DNA of 64,000 bases from positions 62,001 through 126,000 of the forward strand of contig NZ_MUYM01000017.1 in assembly GCF_002150765.1 (NCBI RefSeq), given 5' to 3'. This document shows positions 47,928 through 55,939 of the stretch, in pieces; position 1 is the stretch's first letter, and the number at the start of each line of letters is the position of its first letter. The notes beneath the pieces were generated by a model. The model was not told the DNA's origin. It did no database searches and saw only the letters and a program-made list of their open reading frames with translations. This stretch comes from Lentzea kentuckyensis. GTDB taxonomy: Bacteria > Actinomycetota > Actinomycetes > Mycobacteriales > Pseudonocardiaceae. The position numbers were made by a program, and so were the translations under genes.

Positions 47928-49457
47928 TCAGGCCTCGGGATTCGGTTGTGCGGCAGGCAGAAGCGCCCTCACCTCCTCGATCGTCGTCGCCTCCGACGGG
48001 TCCTTGTCCGGGCGGTAGCGGACGACGCGGGCGAACCGCAGCGCGACGCCACCGGGGTAGCGCGGCGAGACCTGCACGCCGTCCAGTTCGATCTCGATCA
48101 CCAGTTCCGGGCGGACCATCACCACCCAGTCGGTCTGCTCGGTCGCGATCTCCCGCAGGGCCTTGGTCTGCCAGGTGAGCAGCTCGTCGGTGAGGCCCTT
48201 GAAGGTCTTGCCGACCATCACCGGCGGGCCGCCGTCCGGGTCGCGGGCGCCGAGGTGCAGGTTCGACAGCCAGCCGCGGCGGCGGCCGCTGCCCCACTCG
48301 ACGCCGAGGACGACCAGGTCGAGCGTGTGCACCGGCTTCACCTTCTGCCAGGCGCGGCCTCGTCGGCCGGCCGCGTAGGGCGAGGCCAGCGACTTCACCA
48401 TCACGCCCTCGTGGCCCGCGGACATGGCCGCCGCGACCACCGACTCGGCCTCCTCGGGTGACGCGTCCAGCACGCCGGGGATGACGTGCTCGCCCGCCAC
48501 CTGCCGCAGTGCGGCCAGGCGGTCGCGCAGCGGTTCGTCGAGCAGGTCCTTGCCGTCGAGGTGCAGGCAGTCGAAGAAGTACGGGTGCAGCAGCAGCTCG
48601 CGCTCGTCCTGCGCGCCGAAGCGGCTCATCGTCTCCTGGAACGGCCGGGGCCTCCCCTCGTCGGTGAGCGCCAGGGTCTCGCCGTCGAGCACCACCGACG
48701 TGCACGGCAGGGCCCGCACGAGCTCGACCAGCTCGGGCACGGTCTTGGTGATCTCGCGCAACGTGCGGGTGTAGATGTGGACGTCGTCGCCCGAGCGGTG
48801 CACCTGGATGCGCGCGCCGTCGAGTTTGTGCTCCACCACGCAGCTGCCGAGCTCGGACAGCGCCTCGTCCAGCGACTCCGCCGGCGACGCCAGCATGGGC
48901 CGCAGCGGTCGTCCGACCTCCAGCCGGAACGCCTCCAGCGCCGCCGCGCCGCCCTCCAGCGCGGCCACGGCGGTCTCGGGTAAGCGGCCGGACAGCATGA
49001 ACGCGCGCCGCACCGTCTCGCCCGGCACGTCCGCCGCCGAGGCGATCGCGTCGAGCATGACGCCCTCCAGCGCGCCCTGACGCAGCTCGCCGGTGAGCAA
49101 CCGGCGTAAGAAGTCCTGCTCCGCCGCAGTCGCACGCCCGAACAGCGCCGTCAGCAGGTCGATCCGGCGCTGCGCCGAGCCCTTGCCGGACGTCGCGGCC
49201 ACCTCGGCGAGCGCGGCGTCGACCTCGGCGATCGTCAGCTCGGCCCGCGCGACCGGCGGGACGGACAGGTCGACGACCGTGCGCCAACCGGCCCCGATGC
49301 GACCCTGCCGCGGCGTGCCTATGAGAAACGACACCACCGCGACCACGACGTCGGCCGTCGCCGCGCGCAGCAACGCGGACAACGCCTTGACCTTGGCAAG
49401 GCGCGACCGGGTCGCCGCCACGGCGGCCGACGTGTCGACTGCTTCGGAAAGGAGCAC
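47928..49457 (-). CDS. ligB: ATP-dependent DNA ligase (LigB type)
   Basis: This 509-aa ligase has an N-terminal helical DNA-binding domain, then the nucleotidyltransferase core: motif I VVEHKLDGARIQVH (catalytic Lys ~211), VVLDGETLAL, PYFFDCLHLDG, GHEGVMVKSL and RAWQKVKP. A C-terminal OB fold completes it. Length matches mycobacterial LigB (~507). I choose GTG 49457 (MLLSEAVDTSAAVAATRSRL), which aligns with the known start; GTG 49472 is possible. It is an accessory nick-sealing enzyme, since actinobacteria also have NAD-dependent LigA. Divergent from a small membrane/secreted peptide gene. Confidence 0.92.
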   Translation of the reverse strand: MLLSEAVDTSAAVAATRSRLAKVKALSALLRAATADVVVAVVSFLIGTPRQGRIGAGWRTVVDLSVPPVARAELTIAEVDAALAEVAATSGKGSAQRRIDLLTALFGRATAAEQDFLRRLLTGELRQGALEGVMLDAIASAADVPGETVRRAFMLSGRLPETAVAALEGGAAALEAFRLEVGRPLRPMLASPAESLDEALSELGSCVVEHKLDGARIQVHRSGDDVHIYTRTLREITKTVPELVELVRALPCTSVVLDGETLALTDEGRPRPFQETMSRFGAQDERELLLHPYFFDCLHLDGKDLLDEPLRDRLAALRQVAGEHVIPGVLDASPEEAESVVAAAMSAGHEGVMVKSLASPYAAGRRGRAWQKVKPVHTLDLVVLGVEWGSGRRRGWLSNLHLGARDPDGGPPVMVGKTFKGLTDELLTWQTKALREIATEQTDWVVMVRPELVIEIELDGVQVSPRYPGGVALRFARVVRYRPDKDPSEATTIEEVRALLPAAQPNPEA

Positions 49458-49479
49458 GGACTCATGGTGCACCCGAGCA

Positions 49480-49509
49480 CTGACATTTTCTGGAGGCTCG
49501 GGCTAGGCT
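49480..49509 (+). promoter_or_regulatory. Vegetative-type promoter (CTGACA - 18 - TAGGCT)
   Basis: A -35 CTGACA at 49480-49485 and a -10 TAGGCT at 49504-49509 are separated by 18 bases. This is a near-consensus actinobacterial housekeeping promoter pointing at the 46-aa peptide gene, with a predicted leader of about 30 bases. Confidence 0.55.
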
Positions 49510-49547
49510 GGCCAGGACAACCGTTCTACCTGGGGGTTTATCACGCC

Positions 49548-49688
49548 ATGAGGGCTTTCAAGATCGTCGCTGCCGCTGCTCTGCTGGTCGCCGCCGTCGC
49601 GGCGCTCACCGGACCCGGCACCGGCGACCGCGAACACATCATGGGTGCCGAGGGCGACGCCAGCGTCCTGCGCGAGCACATCCTCTAG
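49548..49688 (+). CDS. 46-aa putative exported peptide
   Basis: Start ATG 49548 gives MRAFKIVAAAALLVAAVAAL (basic start then a hydrophobic core), followed by TGPGTGDREHIMGAEGDASV and LREHIL. It could be a secreted or membrane-anchored peptide of about 25 mature residues. Support is a near-consensus promoter just upstream, a GGGGGT ribosome-like site, and no other use for the promoter. The stop overlaps the end of the convergent MocR gene by one TAG. Function unknown. Confidence 0.5.
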   Translation: MRAFKIVAAAALLVAAVAALTGPGTGDREHIMGAEGDASVLREHIL

Positions 49689-51037
49689 GCGACAGCGACG
49701 TTCGCGATCTCCCTGACCGCCTCCCGCAGCCGGTCAGGGGTGAGCGACGCGTAGCCCAGCACCAAGCCGGGCCACATCGGCGTGCGCGTGTACTGCGCCA
49801 ACGCCCACACGTGCACGCCACGCTCCGCGAGCCTGCTCTTCAGCGCGAGATCGTCCGTTCCGTCCGGCATGCGCAACACCACGTGCAATCCGGCCGCAAC
49901 ACCGATCGGCTGCCACGCCGGCAGATGCTCCGCAACGGCCTCCAACAGCGCGTCACGCCTCTTCCGGTAGAGCGCGCGCGTCCGGCGCAGATGACGGTCA
50001 TAACCACCCGTACGCAACATGTGCGCGAACGCGGCCTGCGGGATCGTTGCAGTCCCCATGTCGTTGTACTGCTTGCGTTTCACGATGCCCTCACGCAACC
50101 GTTCCGGCACCACTAGCCACCCGAGACGCAGCGCGGGCGCCAGCACCTTGCTCGTCGTCCCCTGGTACACCACGTGGTCCGGTGCGAGCGCCTGCAACGC
50201 TCCCAGCGCCGGCCGGTCGTACCGGTGCTCCGCGTCGTAGTCGTCCTCGATGATCAACGCGTCCCGCTCGCGCGCCCAGTCCACGAGCGCCCGCCGCCGT
50301 TCCGGGTGCAGGACCACGCCCAGCGGGAACTGGTGCGCGGCCGTGACGAGCACCGCCCTGCAGTCCGTTTTGGACAGCAGGTCGACCCGGATCCCCTTGT
50401 CGTCCACCGGAATCGCCACGGTGTTGAGGCCGTGCGAGCGCAACAGGTCCTCGCCGCCGAAGTGGCTGGGCTCCTCGATCGCGATGCTGCCGTTCACCAT
50501 CCTGGCGGTGAGCTGCAACCCGTCCGCGGCGCCGTTGGTGATCACGGCATCTCGCGCGACCACCGCCCGCACCCTCGCGAGGTAGTCGACGATCTCCCTG
50601 CGCAGCGCCAGCAGTCCGGCCGGATCCGGGTAGGCGAGGTCGTCGTCCGGCAGGTCCGCGAGCGCCGCCCGGTGCGCCGCAACCCATTCAGCGCGCGGAA
50701 AAGCGCCCAGTGCGGGCAGTCCGGGCCGCAGGTTGAACCGCCACCGCTGCGGCGGCTCCGGCACACCGCACGCACCGGCCGGCCCGAGGCTCGCGACCGT
50801 CGTCCCCGACCCGCGGCGACTGGTGAGATACCCCTCCGCCACGAGCTGCGTGTACGCCGACGTCACCGTCCCGCGCGCCACCCCGAGCTGCGCCGCCAGG
50901 TCGCGACTCGACGGCAGCCGCGTCCCCGGCACGAGCCGCCCGTCCCGGATGGCCCTGCGCAGTTCGACCTCCACCCCGCGCCGCCGCTGATGCCCCGGCA
51001 ACAGCAGCTCGCGAAAAGTGGACCAGTTCGCAGTCAT
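49685..51037 (-). CDS. MocR-type (GntR-aminotransferase) transcriptional regulator
   Basis: This 450-aa protein has an N-terminal GntR winged helix (RRAIRDGRLVPGTRLPSSRD, LAAQLGVARGTVTSAYTQL) joined to a fold-type-I aminotransferase-like domain. The PLP lysine is in YQGTTSKVLAPALRLGW, and IEDDYDAEHRYD holds the cofactor Asp. MocR proteins sense PLP or amino compounds and usually act on a divergent gene; here that is a DMT transporter. ATG 51037 is eight bases after a TAAGCT -10 element (leaderless). Two identical 12-mers flank its promoter. Confidence 0.9.
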   Translation of the reverse strand: MTANWSTFRELLLPGHQRRRGVEVELRRAIRDGRLVPGTRLPSSRDLAAQLGVARGTVTSAYTQLVAEGYLTSRRGSGTTVASLGPAGACGVPEPPQRWRFNLRPGLPALGAFPRAEWVAAHRAALADLPDDDLAYPDPAGLLALRREIVDYLARVRAVVARDAVITNGAADGLQLTARMVNGSIAIEEPSHFGGEDLLRSHGLNTVAIPVDDKGIRVDLLSKTDCRAVLVTAAHQFPLGVVLHPERRRALVDWARERDALIIEDDYDAEHRYDRPALGALQALAPDHVVYQGTTSKVLAPALRLGWLVVPERLREGIVKRKQYNDMGTATIPQAAFAHMLRTGGYDRHLRRTRALYRKRRDALLEAVAEHLPAWQPIGVAAGLHVVLRMPDGTDDLALKSRLAERGVHVWALAQYTRTPMWPGLVLGYASLTPDRLREAVREIANVAVA

Positions 51038-51067
51038 CGAAGTGGAGCTTAAACCTGGACCAGTTCG
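51019..51067. promoter_or_regulatory. MocR operator candidate: two TGGACCAGTTCG repeats
   Basis: Identical 12-mers TGGACCAGTTCG lie at 51019-51030 (inside the first codons of mocR) and 51056-51067 (in the mocR/eamA intergenic region), with 37 bases between starts. They flank the predicted mocR -10 TAAGCT (51046-51051 on the minus strand). Direct repeats of this kind are typical binding sites of MocR regulators. Confidence 0.5.
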
Positions 51068-51084
51068 GCGCAAGGCTCTGAGCC

Positions 51085-52047
51085 ATGAAACTTGGGGTGG
51101 CCGCGGGAGCGACAGCGGCAACGATCGTCGGTGCGTCGGTTCCGGTCACGGGCATGCTCGAGGGCTACCCGGTGCTGACCGGCCAGGCCATGCGCTACCT
51201 GCTGGCCGCCGCCGTGCTGCTGCTGGTGGCCCGCCGCCTCCCGATGCCCTCGTGGCGCGACATCCCACCGCTGCTGGGCGTGGTCGTCACGGGCATGCTC
51301 GGCTTCAACGCCCTGCTCATCGCCGCCCAGCAGTACGCAGAACCGGGCTTCGTGGCCGCGGTCATGGGCGCTTCCCCCATCGCCCTGGCCCTGCTGGCCC
51401 GCAACCGCTCCCTCGCCGCCGTGGTCGGCGCAGTGGTGGTGGCCGCGGGCGTGGTGGTGTTGTCCGGCGGCGGCGCGTGGCACGGCCCAGGCCTCGTGCT
51501 GGCGTTGCTCACGATGGTCGGCGAGGTGTGCTTCACGCTCTTCGCGGTCGGCGTGGTCCGCCGCCTCGGCGTGCTCGGCGTCGCCACCTGGACGTGCCTG
51601 CTGGCCGCGGCGATCGGCGGTGTGGTCGGCACGTTCGTCGGCGGCTGGCGGATGCCGGACGCGCGCCAGACGTTCGCGCTGGTGACGCTGGCCCTGCTGG
51701 TCACCGCGCTGGCCTTCGGCCTCTGGTACTTCGCCGTGAACCGCCTGGGCTCCGGCCGCGCGGGCGTGCTCATCGGCCTCATGCCGGTGTCGGGCCTCGC
51801 AACATCCGTGCTTTTGGGCGTACAGGAACTAACGCTCGTGTCCGTCGTTGGCGTCACGACGGTCGCACTCGGGTGTGGCATCGCCCTCTGGAGGGGGACG
51901 CACCACACACACGACTCGGCCGGGGTTCCCCCAAAATCAACTATAGCGAGCGGGTCTGACACACCTGAGCCATCTGCCGCACCACCGTCATCGAGTTCCC
52001 CCGGTCAGCGTGCACCTGGTCGAACATCTCCTGTTGCGCCGCTGTGA
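51085..52047 (+). CDS. EamA/DMT-family transporter
   Basis: This 320-aa protein has ten hydrophobic segments in two EamA repeats (for example AMRYLLAAAVLLLVARRL in the first and GVLIGLMPVSGLATSVLLGV in the second). A polar Ser/Pro-rich tail of about 40 residues follows. It is a drug/metabolite exporter, divergent from mocR, so its substrate may be an amine, amino acid or vitamin B6-related compound. The tail's last 107 bases overlap the end of the convergent gene at 51941, so either the tail is real and overlapping or the true biological ends differ. Confidence 0.8.
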   Translation: MKLGVAAGATAATIVGASVPVTGMLEGYPVLTGQAMRYLLAAAVLLLVARRLPMPSWRDIPPLLGVVVTGMLGFNALLIAAQQYAEPGFVAAVMGASPIALALLARNRSLAAVVGAVVVAAGVVVLSGGGAWHGPGLVLALLTMVGEVCFTLFAVGVVRRLGVLGVATWTCLLAAAIGGVVGTFVGGWRMPDARQTFALVTLALLVTALAFGLWYFAVNRLGSGRAGVLIGLMPVSGLATSVLLGVQELTLVSVVGVTTVALGCGIALWRGTHHTHDSAGVPPKSTIASGSDTPEPSAAPPSSSSPGQRAPGRTSPVAPL

Positions 52048-52480
52048 ACCGCCCACGCTCCAACAACGCCGCAGCGAGGCAGTGCACGTCCACGTCGTCG
52101 GCGACACCCTGCGAGTACCAGACCCATACGGCGTGAAGGGCGGCCTCGCGCGGTGCGCCGTACCAGTGCGACGGCCGGTGAGGGTTGGGCGCCAACGGAT
52201 GCGGTACGCGGTAGCCGAGTTGCTTGGCGCGTCGGCGGAGCACTCCGTAGGCACGGACTTCGGCCTGCCACGCCGAGTAGCTCGCGGTCAGCAGCTCCAG
52301 AGCGCGCGGCAATGCGCCCAGGTCGCGGGAGAAGTTGCCCGCCACGAACGACAAGAAGCTGAACGACGCCTCGAAACCGATCGGGTGATAGTGCGAGAGG
52401 CAGCGGCGAAGAGCGCTGACGCTGCGGTTCAGTGGCAGCGAGGCGTCGAGGACTTTCCTCGCGTCAACGGCAAAACTCAT
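51941..52480 (-). CDS. Hypothetical protein, third gene of a three-gene operon (179 aa)
   Basis: The product begins MSFAVDARKVLDASLPLNRS and is mostly helical (RRCLSHYHPIGFEASFSFLS, LELLTASYSAWQAEVRAYG), with Trp/His-rich SHWYGAP and VWVWYSQGV. No motif is recognised. The ATG at 52480 overlaps the upstream gene's stop by four bases (ATGA), so translation is coupled. Its end overlaps the C-terminal tail of the convergent DMT transporter by 107 bases. Confidence 0.65.
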   Translation of the reverse strand: MSFAVDARKVLDASLPLNRSVSALRRCLSHYHPIGFEASFSFLSFVAGNFSRDLGALPRALELLTASYSAWQAEVRAYGVLRRRAKQLGYRVPHPLAPNPHRPSHWYGAPREAALHAVWVWYSQGVADDVDVHCLAAALLERGRFTAAQQEMFDQVHADRGNSMTVVRQMAQVCQTRSL

Positions 52481-53286
52481 GGACCGACCTTCGCGAGCCA
52501 CGACGCAGCCTCGTCGGACGGCAGCACCCGCGTGACGTCGACCATCGGCGTCATCAGCGGGTAGATCCGGCCGGCGTTCCACGACCGCAGGTAGGACGGC
52601 TCGCCCAGCACGACCACCCGACGACCCTCGAAAACCGGGATGTCGCAAGGACGGCCCTCGTTCCAGATCGTCTCGCCGAACGCGTCGGACAGCTCGAACT
52701 GGCCGCGAATCGTCTCCGCGGGTTCGAGCTCCGGACCGACCGACGCCGCCTCCACCCACGACTGCAGCGGCGGCTCGCCGGGGATCAGCGACGGCACCAG
52801 GCGATAGGCGAGCAACGTGTGGAGCTGGAAGTTGTCGCCGAGCCCACCGATCGTCACCTCGAAGCCCGCGCCGCTCGTGGGATGCAGCACCAGCAACGTC
52901 TCCAGGTCCACGACGGCCAGCAACCCGTACAGCCAGGTGTCGTCGGGAACCGCGACGAGCAGGCGGTCGCGGTGCGGCAGGTGAGCACGGACGTCCTCGT
53001 GCTGCATGGGAAGCAGCAGGGCCTGCTCCCACTCCGAAACGGAAGGATCCTTGCGCTCAAAGGCTTCCGCGACGCGCAGCGCCAGCGGTTCCAGCGCGGG
53101 CAGAGACCCTGTGAGGTACAGAACGTTGCCCAGCAACTGGTTCACCTGGACGTCCGGTGAACTGGAAAGGACCAGGGCCGCCGCCGACATTTCGTCGTAC
53201 GAACGGTCCTGGGCCTCATCAACGAACGTTTCGAACGCACCGGGCTCGCCGCACACCACGGCTGCCGCGTAGTCAGTCAGCTCCAC
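52477..53286 (-). CDS. Hypothetical protein, second gene of the operon (269 aa)
   Basis: GTG start at 53286 gives MELTDYAAAVVCGEPGAFET. The protein contains acidic helices, then LPHRDRLLVAVPDDTWLYGL and LAVVDLETLLVLHPTSGAGF. IPVFEGRRVVVLGEPSYLRS is near the end, an alpha/beta-type composition without a recognised active site. No signal peptide or membrane span. It is 10 bases after the first operon gene and overlaps the next by ATGA, so the three products probably act together. Function unknown. Confidence 0.65.
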   Translation of the reverse strand: MELTDYAAAVVCGEPGAFETFVDEAQDRSYDEMSAAALVLSSSPDVQVNQLLGNVLYLTGSLPALEPLALRVAEAFERKDPSVSEWEQALLLPMQHEDVRAHLPHRDRLLVAVPDDTWLYGLLAVVDLETLLVLHPTSGAGFEVTIGGLGDNFQLHTLLAYRLVPSLIPGEPPLQSWVEAASVGPELEPAETIRGQFELSDAFGETIWNEGRPCDIPVFEGRRVVVLGEPSYLRSWNAGRIYPLMTPMVDVTRVLPSDEAASWLAKVGP

Positions 53287-53296
53287 CGCGCCGAGG

Positions 53297-53851
53297 CTAG
53301 GCCAGATCGGGGCCCTGCGAACGCAGATCGTCCACTTTCGACATGGCGTCCCGCAGTTCGCCGAGCCACGAATCCGCGTGCTCGCCGACCAGCCGGACGG
53401 CCCATGCCAGGGCGTCCGCGCGCGACCGGGCCACACCCGCGGCCACCAGAGTGTCGAGCACCTGACGCTCCGGCTGGCGCAGACGCGTCATGACCGGCAC
53501 GGCCAGGTGCGTGAACAGTTCACGCGTGTCGCCGAGCGCGGCACCCCACGCGACCTTGCGGCCGTAGCGGTGCTCGGCCTGGCGCGCGATCTCGATGCGC
53601 TCGTTGCGCGTCTCCTCCCGCCACCGGGAGATGCGGCCCGACTCGGCCGCGGCGCGCGAGGCGTCGTCGAACTCGCCCTCGAGCGGAGCCAGCGTGCCGA
53701 CGACCGTGATCTCCTCGCGGTCGACGATCACCTCGGGCGCGCCGGTGAACCAGCCGTCGGGAAGCCTGCCCGCGAACCATGCCGCCGCGTCGTCGGCGGA
53801 CGGCAGGTCAGCCTGTTGCCACCCGCCGCGTCCTCGCCATCCACGTCCCAT
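53297..53851 (-). CDS. Hypothetical protein, first gene of the operon (184 aa)
   Basis: I choose ATG 53851 (MGRGWRGRGGWQQ), because AGGGG lies eight bases upstream; the GTG at 53860 is an alternative. The product has a Trp/Gly-rich start, a beta-type segment (TGAPEVIVDREEITVVGTL), then charged helices (RISRWREETRNERIEIARQ, EHRYGRKVAWGA). It ends with a helical unit VARSRADALAWAVRLVGEHAD that resembles the helix pair of a DNA-binding or dimerisation domain. Upstream is a cluster of TTAC repeats, so self-regulation is possible. Not recognised. Confidence 0.6.
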   Translation of the reverse strand: MGRGWRGRGGWQQADLPSADDAAAWFAGRLPDGWFTGAPEVIVDREEITVVGTLAPLEGEFDDASRAAAESGRISRWREETRNERIEIARQAEHRYGRKVAWGAALGDTRELFTHLAVPVMTRLRQPERQVLDTLVAAGVARSRADALAWAVRLVGEHADSWLGELRDAMSKVDDLRSQGPDLA

Positions 53852-53866
53852 TTCAACCACCCCTGA

Positions 53867-53895
53867 TTACATGATTACGTCGTTACCGACGTTAC
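53867..53895. promoter_or_regulatory. Four phased TTAC motifs with a palindrome, likely operator
   Basis: TTAC (GTAA on the minus strand) starts at 53867, 53875, 53883 and 53892, spaced 8, 8 and 9 bases. The middle also contains CGTCG and CGACG arms around a 4-base centre (53879-53892). They fill the 56 bases between the DUF255 stop and the start of the three-gene operon. Confidence 0.45.
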
Positions 53896-53907
53896 GCCTG
53901 CAATCAG

Positions 53908-55884
53908 CTAGAGGGTGTTCGCCGTCAGCGAAGTGACCAGCGCATCCACCGACGCAACCGGCATGTCGCACACGTAGCCGCGGCACACGTACGCGGCAGG
54001 TGCCTCGTCGACCAACGGGCGGTCTTCCAGCAACGGCACAGAGCCCGGTTCTCCGGACACGACCACGCCACCACCGGGCACGTGCGTGACCGCCGCCGCC
54101 CACAGCGACGCACGACGCGGGTCCTCGCCGGCACCCACGACCGCCACCTGCAGCGGGCCTGCCACGAGAGCCTCCGCGACGGTCAGCCAGTGGCCGGCGA
54201 ACCTCGGCGCCCGAGCGGCCAGCAGTCCGGCACGCGTCACGGCTTCCGAAGCGGCCGTGGCATAACGCGAAGAGCGATCGGCGCCGGACAGCAACGAGGC
54301 CGTCAGCAAGGCTGCGGCCAGCGAAGACGCCCCCGACGGCGACGCGTTGTCGGTCGAGTCGGCAGGGCGGCGCACCAACGTTTCCGCGTCATCCGCGGTG
54401 TCGTAGTAGGCGCCCGGTGAGTCCGGCACGGCGAAACGAGAGAGGGCGGTGTCCAAAAGGCCGCACGCCAGATCGAGCCACCGGATCGAACCCGTCACCT
54501 GGTGCAACGCGAGCAAGCCATCGGCGAGGCAGCCGTAGTCCTCCAGCACGCCGAACGACGGTCCCGCGACACCGTCCCGCGAGGTCCGCAGCAGCCTGCC
54601 CTCGACCAGGTGCACGGAAGCCAGCAACGACGCCGCCTCCGAAGCCGCCACGATCCACGTCGGCTCACCGAAGAAGGCGCCCGCCTCGGCCAGAGCGGTG
54701 ATCGCCATGCCGTTCCACGCCGCGATCACCTTGTCGTCCCGGCCCGGTTGGGGCCGCGAAGCACGAACAGCCAGCAACGACGCCCGCACGTCCTCGCCTG
54801 GCTCCGACACGAACCTCAGCGTCGACTTGCCGTCCTCGAAGTTCGGTTCCTCGGTGACACCGAACGCGGCGGCGGCATCCCCCAACTCCTCGAAGGACCA
54901 CACGTAGGTCAGGCCTTCGACGCCCTCGGTGTCCGCGTCCAGCGACGCCGCGAACCCGCCCTCGGCCGTACGTAGATCGCGCAACAGGAACGAGGCCGTG
55001 TCCCGCGCGACCCGCTCATAGCGTGCGGAACCGGTGACGCGCGTCAGGTGCGTGTAGAACCGGAGTAGCAAAGCGTTGTCGTACAACATCTTCTCGAAGT
55101 GCGGCACGGTCCACGACGCGTCGACGCCGTACCGCGCGAACCCGCCGCCGAGCTGGTCGTACAGGCCGCCGTTCGCCATCGCGTCGGCCGTGGTGGTCGC
55201 CATCGAGATCGCCTCGACCGAGCCGGTGCGTTCGTGGTGCCGCACCAGGAACTCCACGACCATCGACGGCGGGAACTTCGGCGCGCCACCGAACCCGCCG
55301 TTGCGCCGGTCGAACTCGCCGAGCAACGACACCACCGCGCCCGCCAGCGCGTCCGCGTCCACAGCGGACGGTGGCAGTGGCGCGGTGTGGCGGGAGATCT
55401 CCTGCACCACAACGGAAGCCGACTCCAGGATCTCGTCCGGGCGGGTGGTCCACGCCTCCGTCACGGCCTCGACGAGCTGGGTGAACGACGGCATGCCCTG
55501 GCGCGGCGAGGGCGGGTAGTAGGTGCCGGCGTGGAACGGGCGTGCGTCCGGCGTGAGGAACACCGTCATCGGCCACCCGCCGGAGCCGGTCATGGCCTGC
55601 GTGACCTCCATGTACACGGCGTCGACGTCCGGACGTTCCTCGCGATCGACCTTCACCGGCACGAAATGGGCGTTCACGAACGCCGCGACAGCAGCATCTT
55701 CGAACGACTCGTGCGCCATCACATGGCACCAGTGACAAGCCGCGTAACCGACGGACAGCAGCACCGGGACGTTGCGCCGTCGCGCCTCCTCGAACGCCTC
55801 CGCGCCCCACGGCCACCAGTCGACCGGGTTGTCAGCGTGCTGCAGCAGGTACGGGCTGGTCGCGTCAACGAGCCGGTTCGTCAT
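53908..55884 (-). CDS. Thioredoxin-domain protein of the DUF255/YyaL family
   Basis: This 658-aa protein begins with [25 protein letters not shown] and the thioredoxin-like region [19 protein letters not shown] with a CxxC pair. The motif [12 protein letters not shown] is the family signature. Six-hairpin glycosidase-like repeats follow ([35 protein letters not shown]). The family is widespread (human SPATA20) and its biochemical activity is not established. ATG 55884 has no obvious ribosome site. It is divergent from hen1 across 55 bases. Confidence 0.9.
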   Translation of the reverse strand: MTNRLVDATSPYLLQHADNPVDWWPWGAEAFEEARRRNVPVLLSVGYAACHWCHVMAHESFEDAAVAAFVNAHFVPVKVDREERPDVDAVYMEVTQAMTGSGGWPMTVFLTPDARPFHAGTYYPPSPRQGMPSFTQLVEAVTEAWTTRPDEILESASVVVQEISRHTAPLPPSAVDADALAGAVVSLLGEFDRRNGGFGGAPKFPPSMVVEFLVRHHERTGSVEAISMATTTADAMANGGLYDQLGGGFARYGVDASWTVPHFEKMLYDNALLLRFYTHLTRVTGSARYERVARDTASFLLRDLRTAEGGFAASLDADTEGVEGLTYVWSFEELGDAAAAFGVTEEPNFEDGKSTLRFVSEPGEDVRASLLAVRASRPQPGRDDKVIAAWNGMAITALAEAGAFFGEPTWIVAASEAASLLASVHLVEGRLLRTSRDGVAGPSFGVLEDYGCLADGLLALHQVTGSIRWLDLACGLLDTALSRFAVPDSPGAYYDTADDAETLVRRPADSTDNASPSGASSLAAALLTASLLSGADRSSRYATAASEAVTRAGLLAARAPRFAGHWLTVAEALVAGPLQVAVVGAGEDPRRASLWAAAVTHVPGGGVVVSGEPGSVPLLEDRPLVDEAPAAYVCRGYVCDMPVASVDALVTSLTANTL

Positions 55885-55939
55885 ACGAACCACACTAAAT
55901 CAGCAGCGCAGAGGCCGACTCTCGATCAGACTCGACCTC

